Below, piece after piece: positions 1 to 9,178 of a stretch of 50,333 bases of DNA. The stretch is taken from the NCBI GenBank assembly GCA_012728755.1, contig JAAYEL010000101.1:1-50333 (forward strand), given 5' to 3'. Origin of the DNA: Tissierellia bacterium. Its GTDB lineage: Bacteria; Bacillota; Clostridia; Tissierellales; Peptoniphilaceae. Numbering within the stretch: the first letter of the stretch is position 1; each line of letters starts with the position of its first letter. The notes below the pieces were generated by a model. It ran no database searches, had not been told where the DNA came from, and worked only from the letters and a program-made list of their open reading frames with translations. A program made the translations under genes and the position numbers.

Positions 1-31
1 CATTATTGGAAACAATGTTTGTACCTATATA

Positions 32-108
<77 letters not shown>

Positions 109-184
109 AGGGGTATAGTTCAGTTGGTAGAACGTTGGTCTCCAAAACCAAATGTCGTGGGTTCGAGTCCTACTACCCCTGCCA
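109..184 (+). tRNA. tRNA-Trp (CCA)
   Basis: The acceptor AGGGGTA pairs with TACCCCT, the discriminator is G and CCA is encoded. The anticodon loop is CTCCAAA, giving CCA. It starts directly after the tRNA-Phe CCA with no spacer, so the four genes are surely processed from one transcript. Confidence 0.96.
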
Positions 185-188
185 ATAA

Positions 189-265
<77 letters not shown>

Positions 266-274
266 TAATATTTT

Positions 275-351
275 GGTCCATTAGCTCAGTTGGTTAGAGC
301 GCCCGGCTCATAACCGGTAGGTCCCGGGTTCGAGTCCCTGATGGACCACCA
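275..351 (+). tRNA. tRNA with CAT anticodon (elongator Met or lysidine-type Ile2)
   Basis: The acceptor GGTCCAT pairs with ATGGACC, then A and an encoded CCA. The anticodon loop is CTCATAA. There is no run of three G-C pairs in the anticodon stem next to the loop and position 1 pairs with 72, so it is not the initiator. From sequence alone it may be elongator Met or the Ile tRNA whose CAU is changed to lysidine. The CTCATAA loop recalls Bacillus Ile2, so I lean slightly that way. Confidence 0.93.
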
Positions 352-356
352 AAATT

Positions 357-385
357 GCTTGAAGTCATTCAAGCTTTTTTTATTT
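357..385 (+). terminator. Intrinsic terminator of the tRNA cluster
   Basis: The stem GCTTGAA/TTCAAGC with a four-base loop is followed by seven T. It sits five bases after the last tRNA. Confidence 0.85.
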
Positions 386-420
386 TAAAAAGAAGCTTGC
401 AAAGCAAGCCTCTTATCCTA
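386..420 (-). terminator. Intrinsic terminator of the YprB-like gene
   Basis: An 11-bp stem (390-400 with 404-414, one G-T pair) reads GAGGCTTGC-TTT-GCAAGCTTC on the minus strand and is followed by T. It is one of several AAGCTTGC hairpins in this window. Confidence 0.75.
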
Positions 421-422
421 TA

Positions 423-1337
423 CTATTTCAAAAATTCTTTAATGATTTTTTTACTCAGTTCCTTTATATTTTCTAACTCCAGATATCTATTATGATAGAT
501 TACAAGAATGTCTTCTCTTAAGTAATAAGGTGATTGATCCTTTATAAGCGGCAAGGATGATTGCATATGAACATATCCTAGTACATCCTTGGATAAATAG
601 CCTTCTTGGACTCTTGCAAAGATTTGTATTTTTGTACCTGTCCAATCAAAGACATGATGTAAAGATTCGAATCTTAGGTTATCTTTGTTTTCTGATTGAA
701 GATATACTTTCAAGATATCTTTATTTAGTTCGATATCTGAAATTGTAAAAGATAATGTCTTTTCTGATAATTCTAGTTTAAATACTTTTTGATTATTGAT
801 ATCTTCGATAAAAGCCAGTGCTTTTTCAGTATTTATGACATCATATTTATTATGAAGCAATAGATTTGGCTGAGTCTTTTCTTCTTTGTAAAATGCTATA
901 TCTTCTTCTTTTTCAAAGTTTTCGAATCTTTCTATCGATAGGTGTTGCTCTAAGGATTGAAGAGAAAATTCGTTTAGTGTTGTATAAAATCTATTATCAA
1001 TTAGGAATCTGTAGATATCTGTGTGAGATATGATTGAAGGCAAATCAATACCATGAAAATTCATCCTGGCATATATGAATGGTAGGTCAAAATTGATACC
1101 GTTAAAGGTAATTATCGATTTTTTATGGATTGATTTAGCTATATATCTTAGAAGTGAAGGCTCATCCTCAATTGATGTAATTGATATTTGAGAAAAATTA
1201 TTTTCACCTGATCCAGAAAGCAAGCCTACGACTTGAATAAAACAGTTTATTCTATCAACTCCTGTAGTTTCGATATCTAGGACTATAGTGTTTTCATCTA
1301 TGTATTTGGTTGTGATCGTATCTTTAAAAATATCCAT
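423..1337 (-). CDS. YprB-like ribonuclease H-like exonuclease-fold protein
   Basis: The 304-residue product has a DnaQ/RNase H-like nuclease core. The sequence shows DIETTG at 21-26 (D21 and E23 as metal ligands), TFNGINFD at 77-84 with D84, and a late NKYDVINTEKAL segment that can give the last Asp. This layout matches the YprB/RNase_H_2 family, of which Bacillus YprB is the type. Function in that family is poorly known; 3'-5' nuclease activity is inferred from the kept acidic residues. The second half, about 190-304, is not recognised. The gene runs away from the cysteine desulfurase gene and shares the short region between them as promoter. Confidence 0.8.
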   Translation of the reverse strand: MDIFKDTITTKYIDENTIVLDIETTGVDRINCFIQVVGLLSGSGENNFSQISITSIEDEPSLLRYIAKSIHKKSIITFNGINFDLPFIYARMNFHGIDLPSIISHTDIYRFLIDNRFYTTLNEFSLQSLEQHLSIERFENFEKEEDIAFYKEEKTQPNLLLHNKYDVINTEKALAFIEDINNQKVFKLELSEKTLSFTISDIELNKDILKVYLQSENKDNLRFESLHHVFDWTGTKIQIFARVQEGYLSKDVLGYVHMQSSLPLIKDQSPYYLREDILVIYHNRYLELENIKELSKKIIKEFLK

Positions 1338-1339
1338 AA

Positions 1340-1400
1340 TATCCCATATCCTTTTATTTTTTGGTATAATGTATTTATTAATTTTAACATAAGGAGATGT
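1340..1400 (+). promoter_or_regulatory. Extended -10 promoter of the desulfurase/thiI operon
   Basis: TATAAT at 1365-1370 is preceded by TG one base away (1362-1363), an extended -10. A ribosome site AAGGAG lies at 1391-1396, seven bases before the start codon. No clear -35 box is seen. Confidence 0.6.
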
Positions 1401-1403
1401 TTT

Positions 1404-2507
1404 ATGATATATCTTGATAGCGCAGGTACTACAAAAATGGACAAAAGAGTTATTGATGTTATGAATGAATCATTCGAAAATGATTTTGCAAATCCATCAT
1501 CGCTTCATAGTCTAGGATTTCAGGTTGAAAAGAAAATGAGAAAATCAAGAGAGGCTATTGCCAATCAGCTTGGTGTACTACCTGATAATATATTCTTTGT
1601 ACCATCAGCGACTATTGCCAACAATGCAGTCGTAAATTCTGTTGGAGTAAAGTCTGGTCAAAATGTTGTGTTATCAAAAGTCGAACATTCCAGTATGCAA
1701 AGAATCAGCGAAAACTTTGATGGCGAATTTAGATATGTAGGTGTTTGTGGAAAGTGTTTTGTTGATATTGAAGAATTACTTGAGTTGGTTGATGATAATA
1801 CTGTTTTGGTGTCAATAATTCATGTCAATAACGAGATTGGATCTATTAATGATATAGAAGAAATCTCAAGGCGAGTTAAAGAGAAAAATCCAAATGTTTT
1901 GGTACACTCTGATGGAGTACAGGCATTTAAGAAAATAGATATTTCTTTGAAAAATATCGACTTTTATACTGTAGCAGGACATAAGATTAATGGTCCTAAA
2001 GGAATTGCAGCTTTATATGTAAAGAATCCAAATAAATTCACTTCATTATATTTTGGCGGTGGACAAGAAAAAGGTTTGTTCTCAAGTACTGAAAACACAT
2101 ATGGGATATTTGGGATTGGAGAAGCAGCTAAATTAGACAATAACTATGAAAAAATAGTTGAGTTAAACAAGTATCTTAGAGAAGAAATAGTGAAGATAGA
2201 AGGAGTTAAGATCATTTCACCTGAAGAAAATGTATCTCCTTTTATATTAAGTGTTCATGTAGAAAATATAGGTTCAGAAGTACTATTACATTATCTTGAA
2301 ATGGATGGGATATTCTTATCTAGTGGTTCTGCATGTTCAAAAGGAAAAGCTAGCAGGGTGTTGAAAGCAATCGGACTATCTGACGAGCAAGCAAAAGGTG
2401 TTATTAGAATCTCTTTTGATAGGAATTCTAACAAAGAACAAGTGGATATTTTTCTTGAAAAATTAAAGGAAAAGATTGAAATTATAAGAGGTATATTGAA
2501 AAGATGA
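1404..2507 (+). CDS. Cysteine desulfurase (NifS/IscS-like) feeding ThiI
   Basis: This 367-residue PLP enzyme takes sulfur from cysteine and holds it as a persulfide. K194 in GHK is the Schiff-base lysine and C311 in SSGSACSKG is the persulfide cysteine. The early HVNNEIG segment and the HSDGVQ segment are typical of the class V aminotransferase fold. Its stop overlaps the thiI start by four bases (ATGA), so the two are translated together and this is most likely the dedicated sulfur donor for tRNA 4-thiouridine, like the desulfurase beside thiI in Bacillus. A wider role in thiamine or Fe-S supply cannot be excluded. The start has an AAGGAG site at the right distance. Confidence 0.92.
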   Translation: MIYLDSAGTTKMDKRVIDVMNESFENDFANPSSLHSLGFQVEKKMRKSREAIANQLGVLPDNIFFVPSATIANNAVVNSVGVKSGQNVVLSKVEHSSMQRISENFDGEFRYVGVCGKCFVDIEELLELVDDNTVLVSIIHVNNEIGSINDIEEISRRVKEKNPNVLVHSDGVQAFKKIDISLKNIDFYTVAGHKINGPKGIAALYVKNPNKFTSLYFGGGQEKGLFSSTENTYGIFGIGEAAKLDNNYEKIVELNKYLREEIVKIEGVKIISPEENVSPFILSVHVENIGSEVLLHYLEMDGIFLSSGSACSKGKASRVLKAIGLSDEQAKGVIRISFDRNSNKEQVDIFLEKLKEKIEIIRGILKR

Positions 2508-3697
2508 AATGGGTAATTGGTGTTAGTTTTGGTGAGTTGATGCTTAAGGGCAAAAATAGGATGACATTTGTTCATAAATCTATCGCCCAAATTAGAAAAG
2601 CATGCGAAGGATACGAGATTGGAAGGCATCATTTCGACCAAGGCAAACTATTTTTAGAAGCTAACAAAGAAGATTTTCCAGCGATTATAGATAGAATTAA
2701 AATGGTTTTTGGTCTTTCATATGTGTATCCTGCACTTATGGTAGAAAAGAATTATGATGCTATTGAAGAAGGCATCAAAGAATTATTGAAAGATGATAGG
2801 GAAGAAAAAAGAACATTTAAGATTCAAGGAAATAGGGCGGATAAGACTTTTGAGCATAATTCAATGGAGATAGCAGCAAAAGTTGGAGGTCTTGTATTAA
2901 AGAATTTTAGAAACTATAAGGTTGATGTAAAAAATCCTGATCGAATGATATATGTAGACATTCGTTCACAGGCCTTTTTATATTATGACAGACATAAATG
3001 TATAGGTGGCTTACCACTTGGCACAGGCGGACGTGCACTATTGTTGCTTTCAGGAGGGATAGATTCTCCTGTGGCAGGATTTGAGATGGCAAGACGTGGT
3101 GTAGAGATTGGCGCGCTTCATTTTCATTCATATCCATTTACGTCAGAAAGAGCTAGGGATAAGGTAAAACGATTAGCTGAAAAGCTTTCAATTTATGTAG
3201 GGGATTTCAGACTATATAACATAAATCTACTTAACATTTATACAGCAATTAACAAAAATTGTAGAGAAAGATATACTACAGTAATTGCAAGAAGATTTAT
3301 GATGAGAATTGGTGAGATTATCGCAAATAAAGATAGATATGATGGTTTTATCACTGGCGAGGCACTTGGACAAGTAGCAAGCCAGACGATTCAATCAATT
3401 TCTGTGGTAAACGAAGCATCATCTTTACCAATACTAAGACCCTTAATAAATATGGATAAATCAGATATTATAGATATAGCTGAAATGATAAAAACTTACG
3501 ACATTGCCATAGAACCATATGATGATTGCTGCTCGTTTTTTGCTCCAGATAGACCAGTTACTAAACCTAGATTAAAAGATATCCTTGCAGAAGAAGAAAA
3601 ACTTGACATTGATGCTTTAGTAAAAGAAGCACTTGACACTCTTGAGATAGAGACTATATCAGTGGGGCATGAAGATGATTCGTTTAGCAACGACTAA
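2504..3697 (+). CDS. thiI: tRNA 4-thiouridine synthase ThiI
   Basis: ThiI adenylates U8 of tRNA and inserts sulfur taken from the upstream desulfurase. The N-terminal part to about residue 165 is the ferredoxin-like plus THUMP RNA-binding region. The PP-loop SGGIDS is at 183-188 inside LLLLSGGIDSPVAG. The C342-C343 pair lies in YDDCCSFFAP. At 397 residues it lacks the C-terminal rhodanese domain of E. coli ThiI, which is the usual Firmicute form, so persulfide transfer must use a cysteine of the core. It is co-translated with the desulfurase and overlaps the following GNAT gene by 29 bases. Confidence 0.95.
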   Translation: MKWVIGVSFGELMLKGKNRMTFVHKSIAQIRKACEGYEIGRHHFDQGKLFLEANKEDFPAIIDRIKMVFGLSYVYPALMVEKNYDAIEEGIKELLKDDREEKRTFKIQGNRADKTFEHNSMEIAAKVGGLVLKNFRNYKVDVKNPDRMIYVDIRSQAFLYYDRHKCIGGLPLGTGGRALLLLSGGIDSPVAGFEMARRGVEIGALHFHSYPFTSERARDKVKRLAEKLSIYVGDFRLYNINLLNIYTAINKNCRERYTTVIARRFMMRIGEIIANKDRYDGFITGEALGQVASQTIQSISVVNEASSLPILRPLINMDKSDIIDIAEMIKTYDIAIEPYDDCCSFFAPDRPVTKPRLKDILAEEEKLDIDALVKEALDTLEIETISVGHEDDSFSND

Positions 3698-4151
3698 GGA
3701 TCATGACAGACTTCTAGAAATATTTCAGATAGCTAGAGAATTTATGATAAAAACTGGAAATCCAAACCAATGGAAAAAGGACTATCCAGGACCAAAATTC
3801 AAAGATGAGATTGAATCAAAAGAAGTCTATGTTATGGAAGAAAATGGTCATATATACGGTGTGTTTTTACTTCACATAGGTGAAGATAAAACGTACAGAC
3901 ATATTGAAGGAAAATGGCTTAACGATAATATCTATGGAACTATCCATAGAGTCGCAAGTGATGGCACTCATAGTGGTGTTTTTGGTGAAATGCTTGATTT
4001 TTGCAAATCCCAAATAAATGACTTAAGAATAGATACACATGGGGATAATAAAGTGATGCAAAAACTAATCCTAGAAAATGGATTTAAGTATTGTGGTATT
4101 ATCTATCTAGACAATGGCGAACCAAGAAGAGCATATCAATTAGAAAAATAA
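3669..4151 (+). CDS. GNAT-family N-acetyltransferase
   Basis: The 160-residue product starts MKMIRLATTKDHDRLLEIF, the usual beta1-alpha1 opening of GNAT enzymes. It holds a central HRVASDGTHSGVFGEML segment in place of the acetyl-CoA loop and a C-terminal LILENGFKYCGIIYL segment. The substrate is unknown. It begins inside thiI (29-base overlap), so it is translationally coupled; the ATG at 3675 is an equally possible start. The acetyl-CoA loop is a degenerate form of the usual Q/RxxGxG/A, common in this subgroup. The operon ends here at a hairpin. Confidence 0.8.
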   Translation: MKMIRLATTKDHDRLLEIFQIAREFMIKTGNPNQWKKDYPGPKFKDEIESKEVYVMEENGHIYGVFLLHIGEDKTYRHIEGKWLNDNIYGTIHRVASDGTHSGVFGEMLDFCKSQINDLRIDTHGDNKVMQKLILENGFKYCGIIYLDNGEPRRAYQLEK

Positions 4152-4159
4152 AAAAAGTA

Positions 4160-4187
4160 GGCTTGCATTAAACGCAAGCCTTTTTCA
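4160..4187 (+). terminator. Intrinsic terminator of the thiI operon
   Basis: GGCTTGC at 4160-4166 pairs with GCAAGCC at 4174-4180, followed by five T. Confidence 0.85.
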
Positions 4188-4332
4188 TGCGATTTAAAAG
4201 GAAAGTTTGCTATGCAAAACTTCTTAACTTCTGTAGTCCTAAGAGTTTCGGTAATTCGATAAGACTCTTAGGACCAAACCGCTTTATCAGAGAGTTAGCG
4301 ACCTATGGTCGCTTACCTTTTAAAATAGAAAA
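4186..4332 (-). repeat. Structured intergenic element, copy 1
   Basis: Between the thiI operon and ychF there is no gene but a nest of perfect stems. The outer pair is TTTAAAAGG (4193-4201) with CCTTTTAAA (4316-4324). Inside are AGTTTGC/GCAAAACT near 4204-4222, an 11-bp perfect stem 4236-4246/4264-4274 and AGCGACC/GGTCGCT at 4297-4313. On the minus strand it carries GATAAAGCGGT (4278-4288) before the 11-bp stem and ACCGAA in that stem's loop. The same order of motifs occurs at 31.69-31.81 kb. It could be a small mobile palindromic element or a structured RNA. Confidence 0.65.
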
Positions 4333-4361
4333 AGAAGTTTGTATACAAACTTCTCTTTTTT
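4328..4361 (-). terminator. Terminator of ychF (works both ways)
   Basis: A perfect 22-base palindrome at 4333-4354 built on AGAAGTTTGTA is flanked by A-tracts on one side and T-tracts on the other. It directly follows the ychF stop. Confidence 0.85.
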
Positions 4362-5459
4362 TTAAACATTAAATCTAAAATGCACTACATCGCCATCTTG
4401 CATTAAATATTCTTTTCCTTCAAGTCTTACTTGACCTTTTTCTCTTGCTTTAACCATTGAGCCATCATTTGCTACTAGGTCATCATAAGAGATTATCTCT
4501 GCTCTGATAAATCCTCTTGAAATATCTGTGTGGATTTTACCTGCTGCATCAACAGCTCTTGTATTTTTCTTTATAGTCCAAGCTCTAGTTTCTATCTCAC
4601 CAGTTGTGATAAATGACATTAACCCAAGTAAATCATAGCTTGCTACTACAAGTTTATCTAAGCCTGATTGCTCAAGTCCTATCATCTCTAGATACTCAGC
4701 TTTTTCGTCATCTTCTAAAGTTGATATCTCAGCTTCAATAGCAGCAGAGATAACTACGACTTTAGCTTGTTCAGCTTCTGCAAATTCTCTTAGTTTTGCT
4801 ACATATGGATTATTTGCTCCATCATCAGCGGCGTCATCTTCTGAAACATTAGCCACATAAATGATTGGCTTCATAGAAAGAAGTTGATAGGATCTAAGAA
4901 GTTTTTTCTCTTCATCATTTAGGTCTAATATCCTTGCTGATTTGCCTTGTCCTAAAACTTCAAGTACTTTTTCTAGTAATGCTACATCGGCTAATAAGTC
5001 TTTGTTACCTTTGGCATTTTTTCTTACTTTATCTAAAGCTTTCTCAACTAATTCGTAGTCTGAGAAAATTAACTCTAAATTTATAGTTTCTACATCTCTA
5101 AGTGGATCAACGCTTCCATCCACATGTGTGATATTTTCATCTTCAAAGCATCTTAGCACTTCAACTATAGCTTCTGATTCTCTAATATTTGCTAAGAACT
5201 TATTTCCTAAACCTTCACCCTTTGAAGCGCCCTTAACTAAACCAGCTATATCGTAAAATTCTATTACCGCTGGAACGATTTTTTTAGACTTTGTGTATTC
5301 AGATAATACATTAAGTCTTTCATCTGGGACATTAACAAGACCAACGTTTGGCTCTATTGTTGTGAAAGGATAGTTTGCAGATTCAGCACCTGCTTTTGTG
5401 ATTGCGTTAAAAAGTGTTGACTTTCCAACATTTGGAAGTCCGACAATACCTAATTTCAT
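4362..5459 (-). CDS. ychF: Redox-regulated ribosome-associated ATPase YchF
   Basis: The 365-residue protein has the Obg-like P-loop GLPNVGKS at 7-14, the switch segment [12 protein letters not shown], the G3 motif [14 protein letters not shown] and a TGS domain at the C-terminus ending [11 protein letters not shown]. YchF/OLA1 proteins prefer ATP and bind ribosomes. Length matches the family (about 363-366). The start follows a GAGGAG ribosome site on the minus strand. It is a single-gene unit ending in a strong hairpin. Confidence 0.96.
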   Translation of the reverse strand: MKLGIVGLPNVGKSTLFNAITKAGAESANYPFTTIEPNVGLVNVPDERLNVLSEYTKSKKIVPAVIEFYDIAGLVKGASKGEGLGNKFLANIRESEAIVEVLRCFEDENITHVDGSVDPLRDVETINLELIFSDYELVEKALDKVRKNAKGNKDLLADVALLEKVLEVLGQGKSARILDLNDEEKKLLRSYQLLSMKPIIYVANVSEDDAADDGANNPYVAKLREFAEAEQAKVVVISAAIEAEISTLEDDEKAEYLEMIGLEQSGLDKLVVASYDLLGLMSFITTGEIETRAWTIKKNTRAVDAAGKIHTDISRGFIRAEIISYDDLVANDGSMVKAREKGQVRLEGKEYLMQDGDVVHFRFNV

Positions 5460-5519
5460 AATTTACTCCTCATTTTTACTCCTTGATATTATAGACCAAA
5501 AGTGAGATTATATCAATTC

Positions 5520-5555
5520 TATTGATATCAAACTCAATTATTTGATATTATATAG
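5520..5555 (+). promoter_or_regulatory. Putative promoter of the aminopeptidase P/uvrC/hprK unit
   Basis: TTGATA at 5522-5527 and TATTAT at 5546-5551 are 18 bases apart; a GGAGG ribosome site follows just before the ATG at 5586. Confidence 0.45.
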
Positions 5556-5585
5556 GATATAGAGAAAATCAATGTTGGAGGAACT

Positions 5586-7346
5586 ATGAATATATACGAA
5601 AGAGTAGATAGTTTACGTAAGATGATGAGAGATAGGAATATTGATGCTTATATCGTTCCTACATCAGATCCTCATCAATCAGAATATCTACCAAATTATT
5701 ACAAAACAAGAGAATTTATATCTGGATTTACAGGATCTGCAGGTACAGCAGTTATCACGCTAGAAAAAGCAGGATTATGGACAGATGGAAGGTATTTTAC
5801 GCAAGCAGAAAAAGAATTGAGTGCTACACCATTTAAGCTTTATAGGATGGGTCAGGATATCGACTATATTGAGTTTCTTAATCAAGAAATCCCTGATTTT
5901 GGTAGAATCGGTCTTGATGGAAGATGTCTATCACTAAGTGAATATACTAATTTATCTGATAAATTAGGAGATAGGTTGATAAGAACTGATATAGATTATA
6001 TTAGTGAGATATGGAAACAAGATAGACCAAAGCTACCACAAGATAAAGTTCTTATATTTGAAGAAAAATATGCTGGACAAAGCGTATCTGAAAAACTTAG
6101 CGTGCTTAGAGCTATGATGAAACAAAGAGGGGTTGACTACTTTTTTGTAGGAGCATCTGAAGATGTAGCTTATTTATATAATCTTAGAGGCAATGATATT
6201 ACTGCTACACCGGTATTTTTATCATTTGCACTTGTTACAAAGGATAAGGCATATCTATTTGTGGATGAAAATAAAGTTGATGAAGAAATTGAAATTTATT
6301 TAGAAGCAAATAATGTCGAATTAAGAGTAAATGATGATATATATAATCAAGTAAATGCTATTCCTGGTAAGAGTGTTGTTTATTTAGACCCAAATAGAAC
6401 AAATGTGTTGATTTACCAAAAACTAAATAGAAATGTAAGAGTTAAGAAGGGCGTAAACCTTACTTCACTTATGAAAGCTTTGAAAAATAAGGTAGAGATA
6501 GCAAATATGGAAAGAGCATTTCACAAGGATGCTATTGCATTAACTAAGTTTTTCAAATGGGTAGAGACAGGTGTAGCTACAGGAAATATCGATGAGATAA
6601 TGGCTTCTAATAAGTTACTTGAATTCAGAAAACAACAGCCAGAATTCTTGGAGTTTTCATTTGAGACGATTTCTGCCTATGGCGCAAATGCAGCTATGCC
6701 ACATTATGACCCACATAAATCACATCCAGCAACATTAAAGCCTAGAGGTCTTTATCTTGTTGATAGTGGTGGACAATATCTTGATGGGACGACTGATATC
6801 ACAAGAGTAATCTCATTGGGAGAGATGACTGAAGATGAGAAAAGACATTATACATTGACTTTGAAGGCACATATAGCTGCGATGACTGCTAAATTCTTAA
6901 AGGGTACTACTGGTTCATATCTTGACGCTGTATGTAGATATCCATTAAATAAAGAAGGTCTTGATTTTAATCATGGTACGGGACATGGTATAGGTTTTGT
7001 GCTTGGAGTTCATGAAGGACCTATGAGTATTAGCAGACGTGATAGGGGTGTATCTCTTGAAGAGGGGATGGTATTTTCTATCGAGCCTGGCATATATATT
7101 GAAGGAAGTCATGGAATCAGAATAGAAAATATCGTACATGTGGTAAGATCAATTGATGAGAATTTCTATGAATTAGAGCCATTCTCATATATTCCTATAG
7201 ATACTAGACCAGTCCATAGATATATGCTTGAACAATGGGAAGTTGATTGGCTAAATAGCTATCATGAAACTTGCAGAAAAAATCTTGAATCAGAACTTGA
7301 AGGTGATGATTTAGAATATCTGTATATGATGACTGAAAAAATATAA
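5586..7346 (+). CDS. Three-domain aminopeptidase P (M24B, Xaa-Pro aminopeptidase)
   Basis: This 586-residue enzyme should remove an N-terminal residue next to proline. It has two creatinase-like N-terminal domains (about 1-300), an M24 pita-bread domain (about 310-525) and a C-terminal extension. The metal ligands are visible: D393, D404, H467, E500 and E514, with the same steps (11, 63, about 34, 14) as the ligands of human XPNPEP1. HGTGHGIG and SIEPGIY are intact. No signal peptide, so cytosolic. The long three-domain form differs from the shorter PepQ/YpdF types. Its stop shares one base with the uvrC start (TAATG). Confidence 0.93.
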   Translation: MNIYERVDSLRKMMRDRNIDAYIVPTSDPHQSEYLPNYYKTREFISGFTGSAGTAVITLEKAGLWTDGRYFTQAEKELSATPFKLYRMGQDIDYIEFLNQEIPDFGRIGLDGRCLSLSEYTNLSDKLGDRLIRTDIDYISEIWKQDRPKLPQDKVLIFEEKYAGQSVSEKLSVLRAMMKQRGVDYFFVGASEDVAYLYNLRGNDITATPVFLSFALVTKDKAYLFVDENKVDEEIEIYLEANNVELRVNDDIYNQVNAIPGKSVVYLDPNRTNVLIYQKLNRNVRVKKGVNLTSLMKALKNKVEIANMERAFHKDAIALTKFFKWVETGVATGNIDEIMASNKLLEFRKQQPEFLEFSFETISAYGANAAMPHYDPHKSHPATLKPRGLYLVDSGGQYLDGTTDITRVISLGEMTEDEKRHYTLTLKAHIAAMTAKFLKGTTGSYLDAVCRYPLNKEGLDFNHGTGHGIGFVLGVHEGPMSISRRDRGVSLEEGMVFSIEPGIYIEGSHGIRIENIVHVVRSIDENFYELEPFSYIPIDTRPVHRYMLEQWEVDWLNSYHETCRKNLESELEGDDLEYLYMMTEKI

Positions 7347-9178
7347 TGAAAGATTTTAAATTTGAGTTGAGTAGACTTCCTGATTTACCAGGAGTCTACT
7401 TAATGAAAGATGATAATGACGAGATCATCTATGTAGGAAAGGCTAAAAACCTTAAAAATAGAGTAAGGTCATATTTTACTTCGGACTCTAATAAGAGTTT
7501 GAAAGTTATTAAGATGGTCGAAAAAATAAATAGTTTTGAGTATATTATCGTAGAAAATGAAGTTGAAGCATTGGTGCTTGAGTCTAACTTTATCAAGGAA
7601 CACAGACCGCACTATAACATCTTACTTAGGGATGACAAGCAATATCCATACATCATGATTACAAATGAGAAGTTTCCTAGGATAATGAAAGTTAGGCAGG
7701 TCCTTAATGACAAAAATACATATTTTGGACCATACCCAAATGCCTATGCTGTAAATGATATCATCGATTTATTGCAAAATATCTTTAAGATAAGAACATG
7801 TAATCTAAACTTTGATAAGGGTCAAAAGCTTAAAAGACCATGCCTAAATTACTACATCGGTAAATGCGATGCTCCATGTATTGGCAAAGCAGATGAGACT
7901 TTATATGATGAGAATATTAGCCAGATTAAAGAGTTTCTAAAGGGCAGAGAAGAAAATGTAAAAAATTATCTTAATGGTAAAATGCTTACTTTTGCAAAGG
8001 ATTTAAATTTTGAAAAGGCAGCTGAATACAGAGACTATCTAACATCCATTGATAGTTTGATGGAAAGACAAAAAGTAACTAATATAAATGGCGAGAATAT
8101 TGACATAATAGGCATGTATAAGAAAGAGGATTTTGTATGTATACAGATTTTCTTTATGAGAGATGGTAAGATAGTTGATAGAGAGCATTTCATCATGGAT
8201 GATAAGTGGCAAGATATCAATGAAGAAATTATGAACTCCTTTATGCAACAATTTTACTCAGGAGTTAGCTATTTACCTAAGGAGATAATCGTTGATGTAG
8301 AGCCAACCGATATTAAGTTACTAGAAAAGATGCTTTTTAGTATTAAGAAAAGTAAGGTCCATATACATGTACCAAAAAGAGGCAATAAGGTAAATCTTGT
8401 TAATATGGCTAGAGAAAATGCCGTAAAGATGCTTATTGAATTTTTAAGAAAGCGTGATGAACGTGAAAGAACAAAAAATCTTGGGTTGAAAAACCTTGAG
8501 AACACATTAAATATTCATCCACTTGATAGAATCGAGGCTTACGATATTTCTAACACATCTGGAGTAAACTCCGTAGGATCAATGGTCGTATTTGAAAACG
8601 GTGTTAAAGCTAGCAAGGAATACAGGAAGTTTAAGATTAGGGGAGTCGAAGGACCTGATGATTATGCATCCATGAGAGAAGTTTTGACAAGAAGGCTAAA
8701 CAGAGCGATTGGTGCGCAAAATCAAGACACTGGATTTGGTAAGATTCCAGATTTGATAATAGTCGACGGTGGGTTAGGCCATGTCAATATCGCGGAAAGT
8801 GTTGTTTATGAACTTGGATTTAAGATACCCGTAATAGGTCTTGCAAAGGATGATAAGCATAAGACTAGAGCGATAGTCATCGATAAGAAAGAGATAGACT
8901 TGGATAGGAATTCTGCTATTTACAGATTTTTGTATTCAATACAAGAAGAGGTTCATAGATTTGCTATCGATTACCACAAGAACTTAAGGTCTAAAAGTAT
9001 TACTACTAGTGAACTTGAGAATATTAAAGGATTGGGTAAGAAAAGAATAGAGAAATTATATTCGCATTTTAAGTCTGTTAAGGCGATAAAAGAAGCTAGT
9101 ATTGAAGAGCTTGAAAAATGCGAGGGGATTAATAAAAACGTAGCTAAGGCAATTTACGAGTATTTTAGGGGGAACTAA
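7346..9178 (+). CDS. uvrC: Excinuclease ABC subunit C
   Basis: UvrC cuts both sides of a DNA lesion marked by UvrAB. The 610-residue product has the GIY-YIG nuclease at about 14-93 (GVYLMKDD, YVGKAKNLKNRV), a UVR motif for UvrB near 200-235, the RNase H-like nuclease with EAYDISNTSG and IIVDGGLGH, and tandem helix-hairpin-helix motifs at the end (IKGLGKKRIEKLYSHF). It is full length. It starts on the stop of the aminopeptidase gene and ends directly before hprK, an unusual but tight coupling. Confidence 0.97.
   Translation: MKDFKFELSRLPDLPGVYLMKDDNDEIIYVGKAKNLKNRVRSYFTSDSNKSLKVIKMVEKINSFEYIIVENEVEALVLESNFIKEHRPHYNILLRDDKQYPYIMITNEKFPRIMKVRQVLNDKNTYFGPYPNAYAVNDIIDLLQNIFKIRTCNLNFDKGQKLKRPCLNYYIGKCDAPCIGKADETLYDENISQIKEFLKGREENVKNYLNGKMLTFAKDLNFEKAAEYRDYLTSIDSLMERQKVTNINGENIDIIGMYKKEDFVCIQIFFMRDGKIVDREHFIMDDKWQDINEEIMNSFMQQFYSGVSYLPKEIIVDVEPTDIKLLEKMLFSIKKSKVHIHVPKRGNKVNLVNMARENAVKMLIEFLRKRDERERTKNLGLKNLENTLNIHPLDRIEAYDISNTSGVNSVGSMVVFENGVKASKEYRKFKIRGVEGPDDYASMREVLTRRLNRAIGAQNQDTGFGKIPDLIIVDGGLGHVNIAESVVYELGFKIPVIGLAKDDKHKTRAIVIDKKEIDLDRNSAIYRFLYSIQEEVHRFAIDYHKNLRSKSITTSELENIKGLGKKRIEKLYSHFKSVKAIKEASIEELEKCEGINKNVAKAIYEYFRGN

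Noticed and set aside
4187..4372. A 61-codon open frame in the gap before ychF
   Set aside because: No ribosome site, and it crosses the stems of the structured element and the ychF terminator.
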